A stretch of 64,000 nucleotides of DNA from Streptomyces diastatochromogenes (GTDB lineage: Bacteria > Actinomycetota > Actinomycetes > Streptomycetales > Streptomycetaceae), in contig NZ_MCGQ01000014.1 in assembly GCF_002242805.1 (NCBI RefSeq), positions 62,001 to 126,000 on the forward strand, written 5' to 3'. The notes under the pieces were generated by a model. It was not told the origin of the DNA, did no database searches, and worked only from the letters and a program-made list of their open reading frames with translations. The stretch's first letter is position 1. Each line of letters starts with the position of its first letter. The position numbers were made by a program, and so were the translations under genes. This document shows positions 23,652-32,455 of this stretch, piece after piece.

Positions 23652-24767
23652 ATGACCGCCGTCCCCTTGGGAGTCCCCGAGGTACCGGCCCGGCCGGTCG
23701 CACCGCGGCGCGTGTCGCGGCAGATCCACGTCGGGCCGGTGGCGGTCGGGGGCGGAGCCCCGGTGTCGGTGCAGTCGATGACGACGACCCGTACGTCCGA
23801 CATCGGCGCCACCCTGCAGCAGATAGCCGAACTCACCGCGTCCGGCTGCCAGATCGTCCGCGTCGCCTGCCCCACGCAGGACGACGCGGACGCTCTCGCG
23901 ACCATCGCCCGCAAGTCGCAGATCCCGGTGATCGCGGACATCCACTTCCAGCCGAAGTACGTGTTCGCGGCGATCGAGGCGGGCTGCGCGGCGGTCCGGG
24001 TGAACCCGGGCAACATCAAGAAGTTCGACGACCAGGTGAAGGAGATCGCGCGGGCCGCGAGGGACCACGGCACCCCGGTCCGGATCGGCGTCAACGCCGG
24101 CTCGCTGGACCGGCGGCTGCTGCAGAAGTACGGAAAGGCCACCCCGGAGGCGCTGGTCGAGAGCGCGCTGTGGGAGGCGTCGCTCTTCGAGGAGCACGAT
24201 TTCCGCGACCTCAAGATCTCGGTCAAGCACAACGACCCGGTCGTGATGATCGAGGCGTACCGGCAACTCGCCGAGAGTTGCGACTACCCGCTGCACCTGG
24301 GCGTCACCGAGGCCGGCCCCGCCTTCCAGGGCACGATCAAGTCGGCGGTCGCCTTCGGGGCGCTGCTGTCGCGGGGGATCGGCGACACCATCCGGGTCTC
24401 GCTGAGCGCCCCGCCCGCCGAGGAGGTCAAGGTCGGCATCCAGATCCTGGAGTCCCTGGGGCTGCGGCAGCGGCGCCTGGAGATCGTCTCCTGCCCGTCC
24501 TGCGGGCGGGCCCAGGTCGATGTGTACAAGCTGGCCGACGAGGTCACGGCGGGGCTCGACGGGATGGACGTGCCCCTGCGGGTCGCGGTGATGGGCTGTG
24601 TCGTCAACGGACCGGGTGAGGCCCGCGAGGCCGATCTCGGGGTTGCCTCGGGCAACGGCAAGGGCCAGATCTTCGTCAAGGGCGAGGTCGTCAAGACCGT
24701 CCCCGAGTCCCGGATCGTGGAGACCCTCATCGAGGAGGCCATGAAGCTCGCAGAGCAGATGAAGTGA
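23652..24767 (+). CDS. ispG: 4-hydroxy-3-methylbut-2-enyl diphosphate synthase
   Basis: A 371-residue MEP-pathway enzyme that reductively converts MEcPP to HMBPP with a [4Fe-4S] cluster. The TIM-barrel N-terminus is VSVQSMTTTRTSDIGATLQQ, and cluster cysteines are seen in SCPSCGRAQVD and VMGCVVNGPGEAREAD. Length is standard for the two-domain bacterial form. Being inside the hopanoid operon, it is likely a cluster-dedicated copy that raises isoprenoid supply when hopanoids are made; whether a second copy exists elsewhere cannot be seen here. Confidence 0.96.
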   Translation: MTAVPLGVPEVPARPVAPRRVSRQIHVGPVAVGGGAPVSVQSMTTTRTSDIGATLQQIAELTASGCQIVRVACPTQDDADALATIARKSQIPVIADIHFQPKYVFAAIEAGCAAVRVNPGNIKKFDDQVKEIARAARDHGTPVRIGVNAGSLDRRLLQKYGKATPEALVESALWEASLFEEHDFRDLKISVKHNDPVVMIEAYRQLAESCDYPLHLGVTEAGPAFQGTIKSAVAFGALLSRGIGDTIRVSLSAPPAEEVKVGIQILESLGLRQRRLEIVSCPSCGRAQVDVYKLADEVTAGLDGMDVPLRVAVMGCVVNGPGEAREADLGVASGNGKGQIFVKGEVVKTVPESRIVETLIEEAMKLAEQMK

Positions 24768-24808
24768 GTTGGGGTTAAAGCACGGCACGGACCGAGAGGG
24801 GGCCCAGC

Positions 24809-26752
24809 GTGACGATTCTGGAGAGCATCAGGGGACCACGCGACCTGAAGGCGCTGTCCGAGGCGGAGCTCGGTGAACTGTCCGAGGAGATCCGTGAGTT
24901 CCTGGTGCACGCGGTGGCGAGAACCGGCGGTCACCTCGGGCCCAATCTGGGGGTGGTGGAACTCTCCATCGCGCTCCACCGGGTCTTCGAGTCGCCGGTC
25001 GACCGCATCCTGTGGGACACCGGTCACCAGAGCTATGTCCACAAGCTGCTGACCGGGCGTCAGGACTTCTCCAAGCTGCGCGGCAAGGGGGGCCTGTCCG
25101 GCTATCCCTCGCGCGAGGAGTCCGAGCACGACGTCATCGAGAACAGCCACGCCTCCACCGCGCTCGGCTGGGCCGACGGCCTCGCCAAGGCCAACCAGGT
25201 GCAGGGGGAGAAGGGCCATGTGGTCGCGGTCATCGGCGATGGCGCGCTGACCGGCGGCATGGCCTGGGAGGCGCTGAACAACATCGCGGCCGCCAAGGAC
25301 CGGCCGCTGATCATCGTCGTCAACGACAACGAGCGGTCGTACGCCCCGACCATCGGTGGCCTGGCCAACCACCTGGCCACCCTGCGCACCACCGACGGCT
25401 ACGAGAAGGTCCTCGCCTGGGGCAAGGACGTCCTGCTGCGCACCCCGGTCGTCGGTCACACCCTCTACGAGTCCCTGCACGGCGCGAAGAAGGGCTTCAA
25501 GGACGCCTTCGCTCCGCAGGGCATGTTCGAGGACCTGGGCCTGAAGTACGTCGGTCCGATCGACGGCCACGACATCAAGGCCGTCGAGTCGGCGCTGCGC
25601 CGGGCCAAACGCTTCCACGGGCCGGTCCTGGTCCACTGCCTCACGGAGAAGGGCCGTGGCTACGAACCCGCCCTCGCCCACGAGGAGGACCACTTCCACA
25701 CCGTCGGCGTGATGGACCCGCTCACCTGCGCACCGCTCGTGCCGTCCAACGGCCCCTCCTGGACCTCGGTGTTCGGCGACGAGATCGTCCGGATCGGCGA
25801 GGAGCGGGAGGACGTCGTGGCGATCACGGCGGCCATGCTGCACCCGGTGGGCCTCGGCCCGTTCGCCGAGCGCTTCCCCGACCGGGTGTGGGACGTGGGC
25901 ATCGCCGAGCAGCACGCGGCCGTCTCCGCGGCGGGCCTCGCCACCGGCGGACTGCACCCGGTCGTCGCCGTCTACGCCACCTTCCTCAACCGCGCCTTCG
26001 ACCAGCTGCTGATGGACGTCGCCCTGCACCGGTGCGGGGTGACCTTCGTGCTGGACCGGGCCGGCGTCACCGGTGTCGACGGGGCGTCCCACAACGGCAT
26101 GTGGGACATGTCGGTCCTCCAGGTCGTCCCGGGCCTCAGGATCGCCGCCCCACGCGACGCCGACCAGTTGCGCGCCCAACTGCGGGAGGCCGTCGCCGTG
26201 GACGACGCGCCCACCCTGGTCCGCTTCCCGAAGGAGTCGGTCGGCCCCGAGATCCCGGCGATCGACCACGTCGGCGGCATGGACGTCCTGCACCGCGGCG
26301 AAGACCCCGAGGTGCTGCTGGTGGCCGTCGGCGTGATGGCGCCGGTGTGCCTCCAGGCCGCCGAGCTGCTGGCGGCCCGGGGCATCACCTGCACGGTCGT
26401 GGACCCCCGTTGGGTCAAGCCCGTCGACCCGGCGCTGCCGGGGCTGGCCGCCGCACACCGGCTGGTGGCCGTCGTGGAGGACAACAGCCGGGCCGCCGGG
26501 GTCGGTTCGGCCGTGGCACTCGCCCTCGGCGACGCCGACGTGGACGTGCCGGTACGACGGTTCGGCATCCCGGAGCAGTTCCTCGCGCACGCCAAGCGCG
26601 GCGAGGTGCTGGCCGACATCGGCCTCACGCCGGTCGAGATCGCGGGACGGATCGGCGCGAGCCTGGCAGCGGGGGACAAGGGTTTCGCCGTCGAGGACAC
26701 GGATTTCGCCGTCAGGGACGCGGGGGGCTCAGTCAAGGAGAAAGCTGAATGA
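24809..26752 (+). CDS. dxs: 1-deoxy-D-xylulose-5-phosphate synthase
   Basis: A 647-residue thiamine-diphosphate enzyme condensing pyruvate and glyceraldehyde-3-phosphate. The TPP motif is VIGDGALTGGMAWEALNN, with FDTGHQSYVHKLLTGR-like (WDTGHQSYVHKLLTGR) at residue 70, the catalytic DVGIAEQHAA and the C-terminal transketolase domain. It is the entry step of the MEP pathway. Its first ATG-equivalent is GTG 24809 with GAGAGGGGG upstream. It follows ispG after 41 bases and overlaps the aminotransferase gene by ATGA. The last 35 residues form an unstructured tail (FAVEDTDFAVRDAGGSVKE). Confidence 0.96.
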   Translation: MTILESIRGPRDLKALSEAELGELSEEIREFLVHAVARTGGHLGPNLGVVELSIALHRVFESPVDRILWDTGHQSYVHKLLTGRQDFSKLRGKGGLSGYPSREESEHDVIENSHASTALGWADGLAKANQVQGEKGHVVAVIGDGALTGGMAWEALNNIAAAKDRPLIIVVNDNERSYAPTIGGLANHLATLRTTDGYEKVLAWGKDVLLRTPVVGHTLYESLHGAKKGFKDAFAPQGMFEDLGLKYVGPIDGHDIKAVESALRRAKRFHGPVLVHCLTEKGRGYEPALAHEEDHFHTVGVMDPLTCAPLVPSNGPSWTSVFGDEIVRIGEEREDVVAITAAMLHPVGLGPFAERFPDRVWDVGIAEQHAAVSAAGLATGGLHPVVAVYATFLNRAFDQLLMDVALHRCGVTFVLDRAGVTGVDGASHNGMWDMSVLQVVPGLRIAAPRDADQLRAQLREAVAVDDAPTLVRFPKESVGPEIPAIDHVGGMDVLHRGEDPEVLLVAVGVMAPVCLQAAELLAARGITCTVVDPRWVKPVDPALPGLAAAHRLVAVVEDNSRAAGVGSAVALALGDADVDVPVRRFGIPEQFLAHAKRGEVLADIGLTPVEIAGRIGASLAAGDKGFAVEDTDFAVRDAGGSVKEKAE

Positions 26753-28134
26753 CCAAGGAGTTCGACCTCGGCGCCCTCCTCGCCGACCGCGGAGCCGAGC
26801 GCTACGAGCTGCACACCAAGTACCTGAACCCGCAGCTCCCGCGCATGCTGCACACCATCGGCTTCGACAAGGTCTACGAGCGCGCCGAGGGCGCCCACTT
26901 CTACGACGCGGACGGCAACGACTACCTGGACATGCTCGCCGGGTTCGGGGTGATGGGCCTCGGCCGCCACCACCCGGTCGTCCGCAAGGCGCTGCACGAC
27001 GTCCTGGACCTCAACCTCGCCGACCTCACCCGCTTCGACTGCCAGCCGCTGCCCGGCCTGCTCGCCGAGCGGCTGCTCACCCACAGCCCGCACCTGGACC
27101 GGGTGTTCTTCGGCAACAGCGGCACCGAAGCGGTCGAGACCGCCCTGAAGTTCGCCCGGTACGCCACCGGCAGGCCGCGCGTCCTCTACTGCGACCACGC
27201 CTTCCACGGCCTGACCACCGGCTCCCTGTCGGTCAACGGCGAGGACGGCTTCCGCGACGGCTTCGCCCCGCTGCTGCCCGACACCGCCGTACCCCTCGGG
27301 GACCTGGACGCCCTCGCCCGGGAGCTGAAGAAGGGCGATGTCGCCGCCCTGATCGTGGAGCCGATCCAGGGCAAGGGCGTGCTCGAGGCCCCGCCCGGCT
27401 ATCTGCGCGCCGCGCAGGAGCTGCTGCACCGGCACAAGGCGCTGCTCATCGCCGACGAGGTGCAGACCGGCCTCGGCCGCACCGGCGACTTCTACGCCTA
27501 CCAGTACGAGGACGGCGTCGAACCGGACCTGGTGTGCGTGGCCAAGGCGCTCTCCGGCGGCTATGTCCCGGTCGGCGCCACCCTGGGCAAGGACTGGATC
27601 TTCAAGAAGGTCTACTCGTCCATGGACCGTGTCCTGGTCCACTCGGCGAGCTTCGGGTCCAACGCGCAGGCGATGGCGGCCGGCCTCGCCGTGCTGTCGG
27701 TGATGGAGAACGAGCAGATCGTCGCCGGGGTGCGGACGACGGGCGGGCTGCTGAAGTCCCGGCTCGCCGCGCTGATCGACAAGTACGAGCTGCTCGCCGA
27801 CGTCCGCGGCCGGGGCCTGATGATCGGCATCGAGTTCGGCAGGCCCAGCTCGCTGAAGCTGCGCAGCCGCTGGACCATGCTGCAGGCCGCGCGCAAGGGC
27901 CTGTTCGCCCAGATGGTGGTCGTACCGCTGCTGCAACGGCACCGGATCCTCACCCAGGTCTCCGGCGACCACCTGGAGGTCATCAAGCTCATCCCGCCGC
28001 TGGTCCTGAACGAGGCCGACGTGGACCGGTTCGTGGACGCCTTCACGGCGGTGATGGACGACGCGCACAGCGGCGGCGGTCTGATGTGGGACTTCGGCAA
28101 GACGCTGATCAAGCAGGCGGTGGCCAACCGCTGA
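26749..28134 (+). CDS. hpnO: class III aminotransferase HpnO (hopanoid side-chain amination)
   Basis: A 461-residue PLP enzyme of the acetylornithine/4-aminobutyrate fold. Seen are FFGNSGTEAVETALKFAR, the PLP-aspartate region LIADEVQTGLGRTG and the Schiff-base lysine K266 in VAKALSGGYVPVGA. HpnO converts the hopanoid ribosyl aldehyde to aminobacteriohopanetriol. The operon position directly after dxs and the ATGA overlap support the hopanoid role. The stop precedes the palindromic operator by two bases, making it the last enzyme of the cluster. Confidence 0.9.
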   Translation: MTKEFDLGALLADRGAERYELHTKYLNPQLPRMLHTIGFDKVYERAEGAHFYDADGNDYLDMLAGFGVMGLGRHHPVVRKALHDVLDLNLADLTRFDCQPLPGLLAERLLTHSPHLDRVFFGNSGTEAVETALKFARYATGRPRVLYCDHAFHGLTTGSLSVNGEDGFRDGFAPLLPDTAVPLGDLDALARELKKGDVAALIVEPIQGKGVLEAPPGYLRAAQELLHRHKALLIADEVQTGLGRTGDFYAYQYEDGVEPDLVCVAKALSGGYVPVGATLGKDWIFKKVYSSMDRVLVHSASFGSNAQAMAAGLAVLSVMENEQIVAGVRTTGGLLKSRLAALIDKYELLADVRGRGLMIGIEFGRPSSLKLRSRWTMLQAARKGLFAQMVVVPLLQRHRILTQVSGDHLEVIKLIPPLVLNEADVDRFVDAFTAVMDDAHSGGGLMWDFGKTLIKQAVANR

Positions 28135-28136
28135 TC

Positions 28137-28173
28137 TTTTGCCTCTGAGGCAAAAAACTTGCCCCAGAGGCAA
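28137..28173. promoter_or_regulatory. duplicated palindromic operator of the XRE-cupin regulator
   Basis: 28137-28155 is a 19-base palindrome, TTTTGCCTC-T-GAGGCAAAA, with perfect arms. A second copy of its core lies exactly 20 bases on: TTGCCTCTGAGGCAA versus TTGCCCCAGAGGCAA at 28159-28173. Two sites on the same helix face, between hpnO and the regulator gene, indicate cooperative binding, most likely by the regulator itself. Confidence 0.75.
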
Positions 28174-28187
28174 AGGTTCGGCTCAAT
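28159..28187 (+). promoter_or_regulatory. promoter for the XRE-cupin gene, probably leaderless
   Basis: A -35-like TTGCCC (28159-28164), 17-base spacer and -10-like CTCAAT (28182-28187) would start RNA at about 28194, the A of the gene's ATG. GGAGG lies only one base from the ATG, too close to act as a ribosome-binding site. The second operator copy overlaps the -35, so binding would repress. Confidence 0.5.
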
Positions 28188-28193
28188 GGAGGC

Positions 28194-28817
28194 ATGAACG
28201 CCTCAGAAGCCGCGCCACCGGCGGGCCACGGCGACGACCTGTCCGCCGTGGCGCCGCAGCTGCGTGACCTGCGCCGACGCAGCGGCCTCACCCTGGAGGC
28301 CGCGGCCCGGTCCGCCGGGCTCTCGCCGGCCCACCTGTCCCGGCTGGAGACCGGGCAGCGTCAGCCTTCGCTGCCGATGCTGCTCGCACTCGCCCGTATC
28401 TACGGTACGACCGTCTCGGAGCTGCTCGGCGAGACGGTCGCCGACCGGGACGCCGTCGTGCGCGCCGCCGACATGGAGCCGACCCACGCGGGCGGCTGGA
28501 CCTACTTCCAGGCCGGAGCCCCAGGACGCGCCATGCAGGCCCTGCGCGTCCGGGTGCCGTACGGCACCCAGGGCGACATCGTGCGCGTCCACCCCGGCGA
28601 AGAGTGGCTCCACGTCCTCAAGGGGCGGCTCAGGCTGCGCCTCGGCGACACCACGCATCTGCTCGCGCCCGGCGACAGCGCGCACTTCGACTCGCTCACC
28701 CCGCACCGCCTCGCCGCCGAGGACCACGACGGCGTGGAGCTGCTGTTCCTTCACACCCTGCTGCAGAGCCCCACGGCCACGCTGTGCCTGGGCCCGCTGA
28801 CTGGAGAGCTGTCATGA
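28194..28817 (+). CDS. XRE-family regulator with C-terminal cupin
   Basis: A 207-residue protein. Residues about 20-75 form an XRE helix-turn-helix (LRDLRRRSGLTLEAAARSAG followed by LSPAHLSRLETGQRQPSLPM). Residues about 110-195 form a cupin (VHPGEEWLHVLKGRLRLRLG and ALLAPGDSAHFD-like LLAPGDSAHFDSLTPHRL). Such proteins are small-ligand-responsive repressors. It follows the hopanoid cluster and is coupled by ATGA to the membrane peptide gene, so it may regulate hopanoid genes, the peptide, or only itself; the operator at 28137 is the one clear target. Confidence 0.9.
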   Translation: MNASEAAPPAGHGDDLSAVAPQLRDLRRRSGLTLEAAARSAGLSPAHLSRLETGQRQPSLPMLLALARIYGTTVSELLGETVADRDAVVRAADMEPTHAGGWTYFQAGAPGRAMQALRVRVPYGTQGDIVRVHPGEEWLHVLKGRLRLRLGDTTHLLAPGDSAHFDSLTPHRLAAEDHDGVELLFLHTLLQSPTATLCLGPLTGELS

Positions 28818-28936
28818 GCAACTTCGAGGAGAGGTTCCCTCGCGCCCTGTGGATCCGGCTGATCATCTACATCGCCGTGGGCCACGTGTTCGCCGCGTTC
28901 CTCTACCTGCTGTTCGAGCTGGGCGGCAAGGGCTGA
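28814..28936 (+). CDS. 40-residue single-pass membrane peptide (DUF6126-like)
   Basis: MSNFEERFPRALWIRLIIYI begins a 40-residue protein with one transmembrane helix (LIIYIAVGHVFAAFLYLLFEL) and a short charged tail. The ATG overlaps the regulator stop by ATGA, so the two are co-translated. The pattern fits the Streptomyces DUF6126 family as I recall it; function is unknown. Its size and pairing with a cupin regulator suggest a regulated membrane peptide. It ends 6 bases before the convergent phosphatase gene. Confidence 0.8.
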   Translation: MSNFEERFPRALWIRLIIYIAVGHVFAAFLYLLFELGGKG

Positions 28937-28942
28937 CCGCCG

Positions 28943-29740
28943 TCAGTCCAGCAGGCGCTCCCGCAGCCGCTCCCGGGTCGCGGGGGTGAGCCCCAGGCCC
29001 TGCTCGAAGTAGGTGTCGACGCCGCCCCACGTCTCCTCGATGCTCGCGAAGGCCGCCTGAAGATACTCGGCGCGCGCGTCGAAGAGCGGGCTGAGCAGCT
29101 CCATCACCTCGGGTGTGTACGCGGTGTCCGCACTGCCGTTGCGACGGACCTTGTAGCGCCGGTGCTTGGCGTTGGACTCCAGGTAGTCGGCGATGACGGC
29201 CTCGCGCTCCACGCCCACGGCGAGGAGCGTGACGGCTATGGAGATGCCCGCGCGGTCCTTGCCCGCCGCGCAGTGCATCAGCGCGGGCACGCTGTCCTCG
29301 GCGATCGAGTGCAGCACCCGGGAGTGCTCGGCGGTGCGCTCCTTGACGATCGTCCGGTAGGAGGCGACCATCCGGGCCGCCGCCTTGCCGTCCGCGAGGA
29401 TGCCGCGCAGCTGGTCGAGGTCGCCGTCGCGGACCATCTTCCAGAACTCGGCGCCGTCCGCCGGGTCGCTCAGCGGCAGGTTCACGTTCCGCACGCCGGG
29501 CAGGGCGACGTCCGGGCCCTCCAGCCTCTGGTCGGCCGCGTTGCGGAAGTCGAAGATCGTGTGCAGGCCCAGGGACGCGAGGAAGGCCGCGTCGTCCTCG
29601 GTCGCGTGCGCGAGATGGCCGCTGCGGAACAGCACTCCGGGGCGCACCCGCCGTCCGTCCACGGTCGGAAGCCCGCCCACGTCACGGAAATTACGCACTC
29701 CGGCCAGCTCGGGCTCGGTCGAGGGGACCTGCTGCGTCAC
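28943..29740 (-). CDS. protein-tyrosine/serine phosphatase, Y_phosphatase3 type
   Basis: A 265-residue CX5R phosphatase. The signature is H156-C157-AAGKD-R163, in MHCAAGKDRAGISIAV, with the N-terminal NFRDVGGLPTVDGRRVRPG typical of the family. It hydrolyses phosphotyrosine, phosphoserine or a phosphoinositide-like substrate; the physiological target is unknown. The start is GTG 29740 with GGAGGAG 8 bases upstream. It converges on the membrane peptide gene and is divergent from the alpha-galactosidase gene, with about 170 bases between the starts. Confidence 0.92.
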   Translation of the reverse strand: MTQQVPSTEPELAGVRNFRDVGGLPTVDGRRVRPGVLFRSGHLAHATEDDAAFLASLGLHTIFDFRNAADQRLEGPDVALPGVRNVNLPLSDPADGAEFWKMVRDGDLDQLRGILADGKAAARMVASYRTIVKERTAEHSRVLHSIAEDSVPALMHCAAGKDRAGISIAVTLLAVGVEREAVIADYLESNAKHRRYKVRRNGSADTAYTPEVMELLSPLFDARAEYLQAAFASIEETWGGVDTYFEQGLGLTPATRERLRERLLD

Positions 29741-29911
29741 GGGGGCTCCTCCCGGTCAGCCCCGCCGGCGCGGCTCGTCGACGGGCACTCCGTCGACGAT
29801 ACGACATCGATTACCTCGGGCAATGAGTTGTCCACAGGCGTTGCCACCAGGGGCTGCGGGGCCTAATGATGTTCGCACTTGAGCGGATCTGTTGGCACCT
29901 GTGAGGTCTCG

Positions 29912-31984
29912 ATGGTGGACATCGCCGAAAACGGTCGTACGTGGCTCCTGTCGGGGCCCGCAAGCAGCTATGCGCTGCATCTCACCGAGGCGGACGAACT
30001 GCTGCACCTCCATTGGGGACCACGGATCGCGCTCGCCGACGCGGAGGCCCTGGCGCTGAGTCCGCTGCCCGCCTACTGGCCCTTCGAGTCCCCGCTCGAC
30101 GGCCGCGAGGAGTACCCCGTCGAGGGCGGCCCCCGCTTCGTCCGCCCGGCCCTGTCCGTGCGCACCGAGGAGCGGCGCGGCACCGAGTGGCGCTTCGTGT
30201 CCCACCAGTCCGAGGGTGACGAGCTGCGGCTGACCTTCGACGACGACGGGCTCGCCGTCACCCTCCACTACCGGATGCGCGGGGATGTCCTGGAGCGCTG
30301 GGTGACCGTGGCGAACGGCGGGCACGCGCGCGTGGAGCTGCTGCGCGCCGACGCCGCCACCTGGACCCTGCCCGACCGCGAGGGCTGGCGGCTGTCCCAG
30401 CTGCACGGCCGCTGGGCCGCCGAGTCCCTGCTCGCCACCGCACCGCTCACCTACGGCGAGAAGATCATCGGCAGCCGCCGCGGCCACACCGGCCACCAGC
30501 ACCTGCCCTGGGTCGCGCTGGACACCGACGCGACCGAGGAGCGCGGCGAGGTCTACGGCTGCGCGCTCGGCTGGTCCGGCTCCTGGCGGATCGCCGTCGC
30601 CCAACTCCCGGACGCGCGCGTGCAGATCACCGGTGGCGCCGGCTACGACGACTCGGGCCTGCTGCTGCTCCAGCCGGGCGAGTCGTACACCACCCCCGTC
30701 TTCGCGGGCCTGTGGAGCGACGGCGGCTTCGGCGGGGCCAGCCGCACCTGGCACGCCTACCAGCGGGCGTACGTCATCCCGGACGCGGACCGGGACCGGC
30801 CGGTGCTGTTCAACTCCTGGGAGGCGACCAACTTCGACATCTCCGAGGAGCAGCAGGCCGCCCTCGCCCGGCGGGCCGCCGACATCGGCGTGGAGCTGTT
30901 CGTGGTGGACGACGGCTGGTTCGGTGCCCGCACCAGCGACCGGGCCGGCCTCGGTGACTGGACGCCCAACCCCGACCGCTTCCCGCACGGCCTCAAGCCC
31001 CTCGCCGACCAGGTGCACGGCCTCGGCATGCAGTTCGGCATCTGGGTCGAGCCCGAGATGGTCAACCCCGACAGCGACCTCTACCGCGCCCACCCCGACT
31101 GGGTGCAGTACCAACCGGGACGGAAGCGGACGGAACTACGCAACCAGCTCGTCCTCAACCTCGCCCGCGAGGATGTCCAGGAGTACCTCTGGGAGCAGCT
31201 GGACACCCTTCTGTCCAGCGCCCCGATCGACTACGTGAAGTGGGACTTCAACCGCTGCTTCACCGACGCCGGCTGGCCCGGGGAGCCGTATCCGCAGCGC
31301 CTGTGGGTCGACCACGTCCGCGCCCTGTACGCCCTGCTGGACCGGCTGCGCGCCGCCCATCCCTCGGTCGCCTTCGAGTCCTGCTCGGGCGGTGGCGGGA
31401 GGATCGACCTGGGCGTGATGAGCCGCACCGACCAGGTGTGGACCTCCGACAACACCGACCCGCTCGACCGGCTCGCCATCCAGCACGGCTTCAGCCAGAT
31501 CCACCCCGCGCGGGTCATGGCCGCCTGGGTCACCGACAGCCCGAACACCCAGCTCAACGGGCGGGAGAGCTCGCTGCGGTTCCGCTTCGTCAGCTCGATG
31601 GCCGGGGTGCTCGGCGTCGGCGGCGACCTCACCGAGTGGACCGGGGAGGAGCTGGCCGAAGCCCATCGGTGGGTGGAGCTGTACAAGGAGATCCGCCCGG
31701 TCGTCCAGCGCGGCGACCAGTACCGGCTGCGGCCCCCGGCGGGCGGCCTGAGCGCCGTCCAGTACGTCCTCGGGGACGAGACCGTGGTCCTCGCCTGCCT
31801 GCAGGCGCAGCACTACGGCGAGCCGGTCCCGGCGCTGCGGCTGCGAGGACTCGACCCGACGGCGTCGTACGAATGCCGCGAAACGGGCGAAGTGCACCGA
31901 GGGGCGGTCCTGCTGCACCACGGACTGCGCACCGGGTTGAAGGGTGACCTGGATGCGACGGTTCTCCGGCTGTGCCGCATCTGA
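29912..31984 (+). CDS. alpha-galactosidase, GH36
   Basis: A 690-residue retaining glycosidase that removes terminal alpha-galactose. It has the N-terminal beta-supersandwich, a TIM barrel with the nucleophile in YVKWDFNRCF and the acid/base in WTSDNTDPLDRLAIQ, and a C-terminal beta domain. LFVVDDGWFGARTSDRAGLG and FGIWVEPEMVNPDSDLYRAH are further family motifs. No signal peptide is seen, so it is cytoplasmic. ATG 29912 is chosen for its GTGAGG site 5 bases upstream; TTG 29879 in the same frame is an alternative. No transporter adjoins it. Confidence 0.94.
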   Translation: MVDIAENGRTWLLSGPASSYALHLTEADELLHLHWGPRIALADAEALALSPLPAYWPFESPLDGREEYPVEGGPRFVRPALSVRTEERRGTEWRFVSHQSEGDELRLTFDDDGLAVTLHYRMRGDVLERWVTVANGGHARVELLRADAATWTLPDREGWRLSQLHGRWAAESLLATAPLTYGEKIIGSRRGHTGHQHLPWVALDTDATEERGEVYGCALGWSGSWRIAVAQLPDARVQITGGAGYDDSGLLLLQPGESYTTPVFAGLWSDGGFGGASRTWHAYQRAYVIPDADRDRPVLFNSWEATNFDISEEQQAALARRAADIGVELFVVDDGWFGARTSDRAGLGDWTPNPDRFPHGLKPLADQVHGLGMQFGIWVEPEMVNPDSDLYRAHPDWVQYQPGRKRTELRNQLVLNLAREDVQEYLWEQLDTLLSSAPIDYVKWDFNRCFTDAGWPGEPYPQRLWVDHVRALYALLDRLRAAHPSVAFESCSGGGGRIDLGVMSRTDQVWTSDNTDPLDRLAIQHGFSQIHPARVMAAWVTDSPNTQLNGRESSLRFRFVSSMAGVLGVGGDLTEWTGEELAEAHRWVELYKEIRPVVQRGDQYRLRPPAGGLSAVQYVLGDETVVLACLQAQHYGEPVPALRLRGLDPTASYECRETGEVHRGAVLLHHGLRTGLKGDLDATVLRLCRI

Positions 31985-32257
31985 GATTTCTGTCCGAATT
32001 GCAGCCTTCATTCCAACTCGCTCTGGAATGAGGGGGCGTGGGGCGTCGGGGCGTGAGGAGCGTCATATTCGTGACCGTGCGTCGCGCGTCATGTCCACGT
32101 AATTCCGATAGCGGCAAAGGGAATTGAAAAGGGGAGGGATTGGGGAATTCACGGAGGGTGACCGTGAATTCCCGAATTGGATCATTTGGAACCCTGACGT
32201 CGGGAACCAGCTGCTTGTCCGGGTGCGTCTTGCTCGCTTACGTTCGCCACCAATCCG

Positions 32258-32452
32258 GACGGAACGCCGAATCCTGCCGCCGCCCGGAGTCCCCGCACAC
32301 TTCACCCGTGTTCGGCAGGAGCGGGGGACCCGCCAGGTACGACTGCCTGTCCCGGTCTCCGCGACAGGCTGGGGGTGTAGCCGCGCACCGTGCGGCCGGG
32401 CAGCTCCAGCCCGAACCCGACAGCTCACCCCGCAGGCGCCGGAGAGGAATGC
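32258..32452 (+). ncRNA. ydaO/yuaA-type c-di-AMP riboswitch
   Basis: The leader carries the conserved blocks in order: CGCCGAATCCTGCCGCC near 32265, GCGGGGGACCC near 32321, GGGGGTGTAGCC near 32371, CCGGGCAGCTCC near 32397, ACCCGACAGCTCACCCCGCA near 32415, and GCAGGCGCCGGAGAGGAA closing at about 32450. It ends just before an M23/LysM gene, the usual regulon. c-di-AMP binding would turn expression off. Edges are approximate. The 270 bases before it (31985-32257) are less GC-rich and show no gene I recognise; they should hold the promoter. Confidence 0.92.
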
Positions 32453-32455
32453 GCC

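Noticed and set aside
19707..24232. Long minus-strand frames (932 and 795 codons) antisense to shc, hpnG, hpnH and ispG
   Set aside because: They show repetitive Arg/Gly/Val composition and no motif, while the plus strand carries firm family motifs throughout.
24284..28173. Long minus-strand frames (768 and 733 codons) antisense to dxs and hpnO
   Set aside because: Shadow frames of well-supported genes with no recognisable domain.
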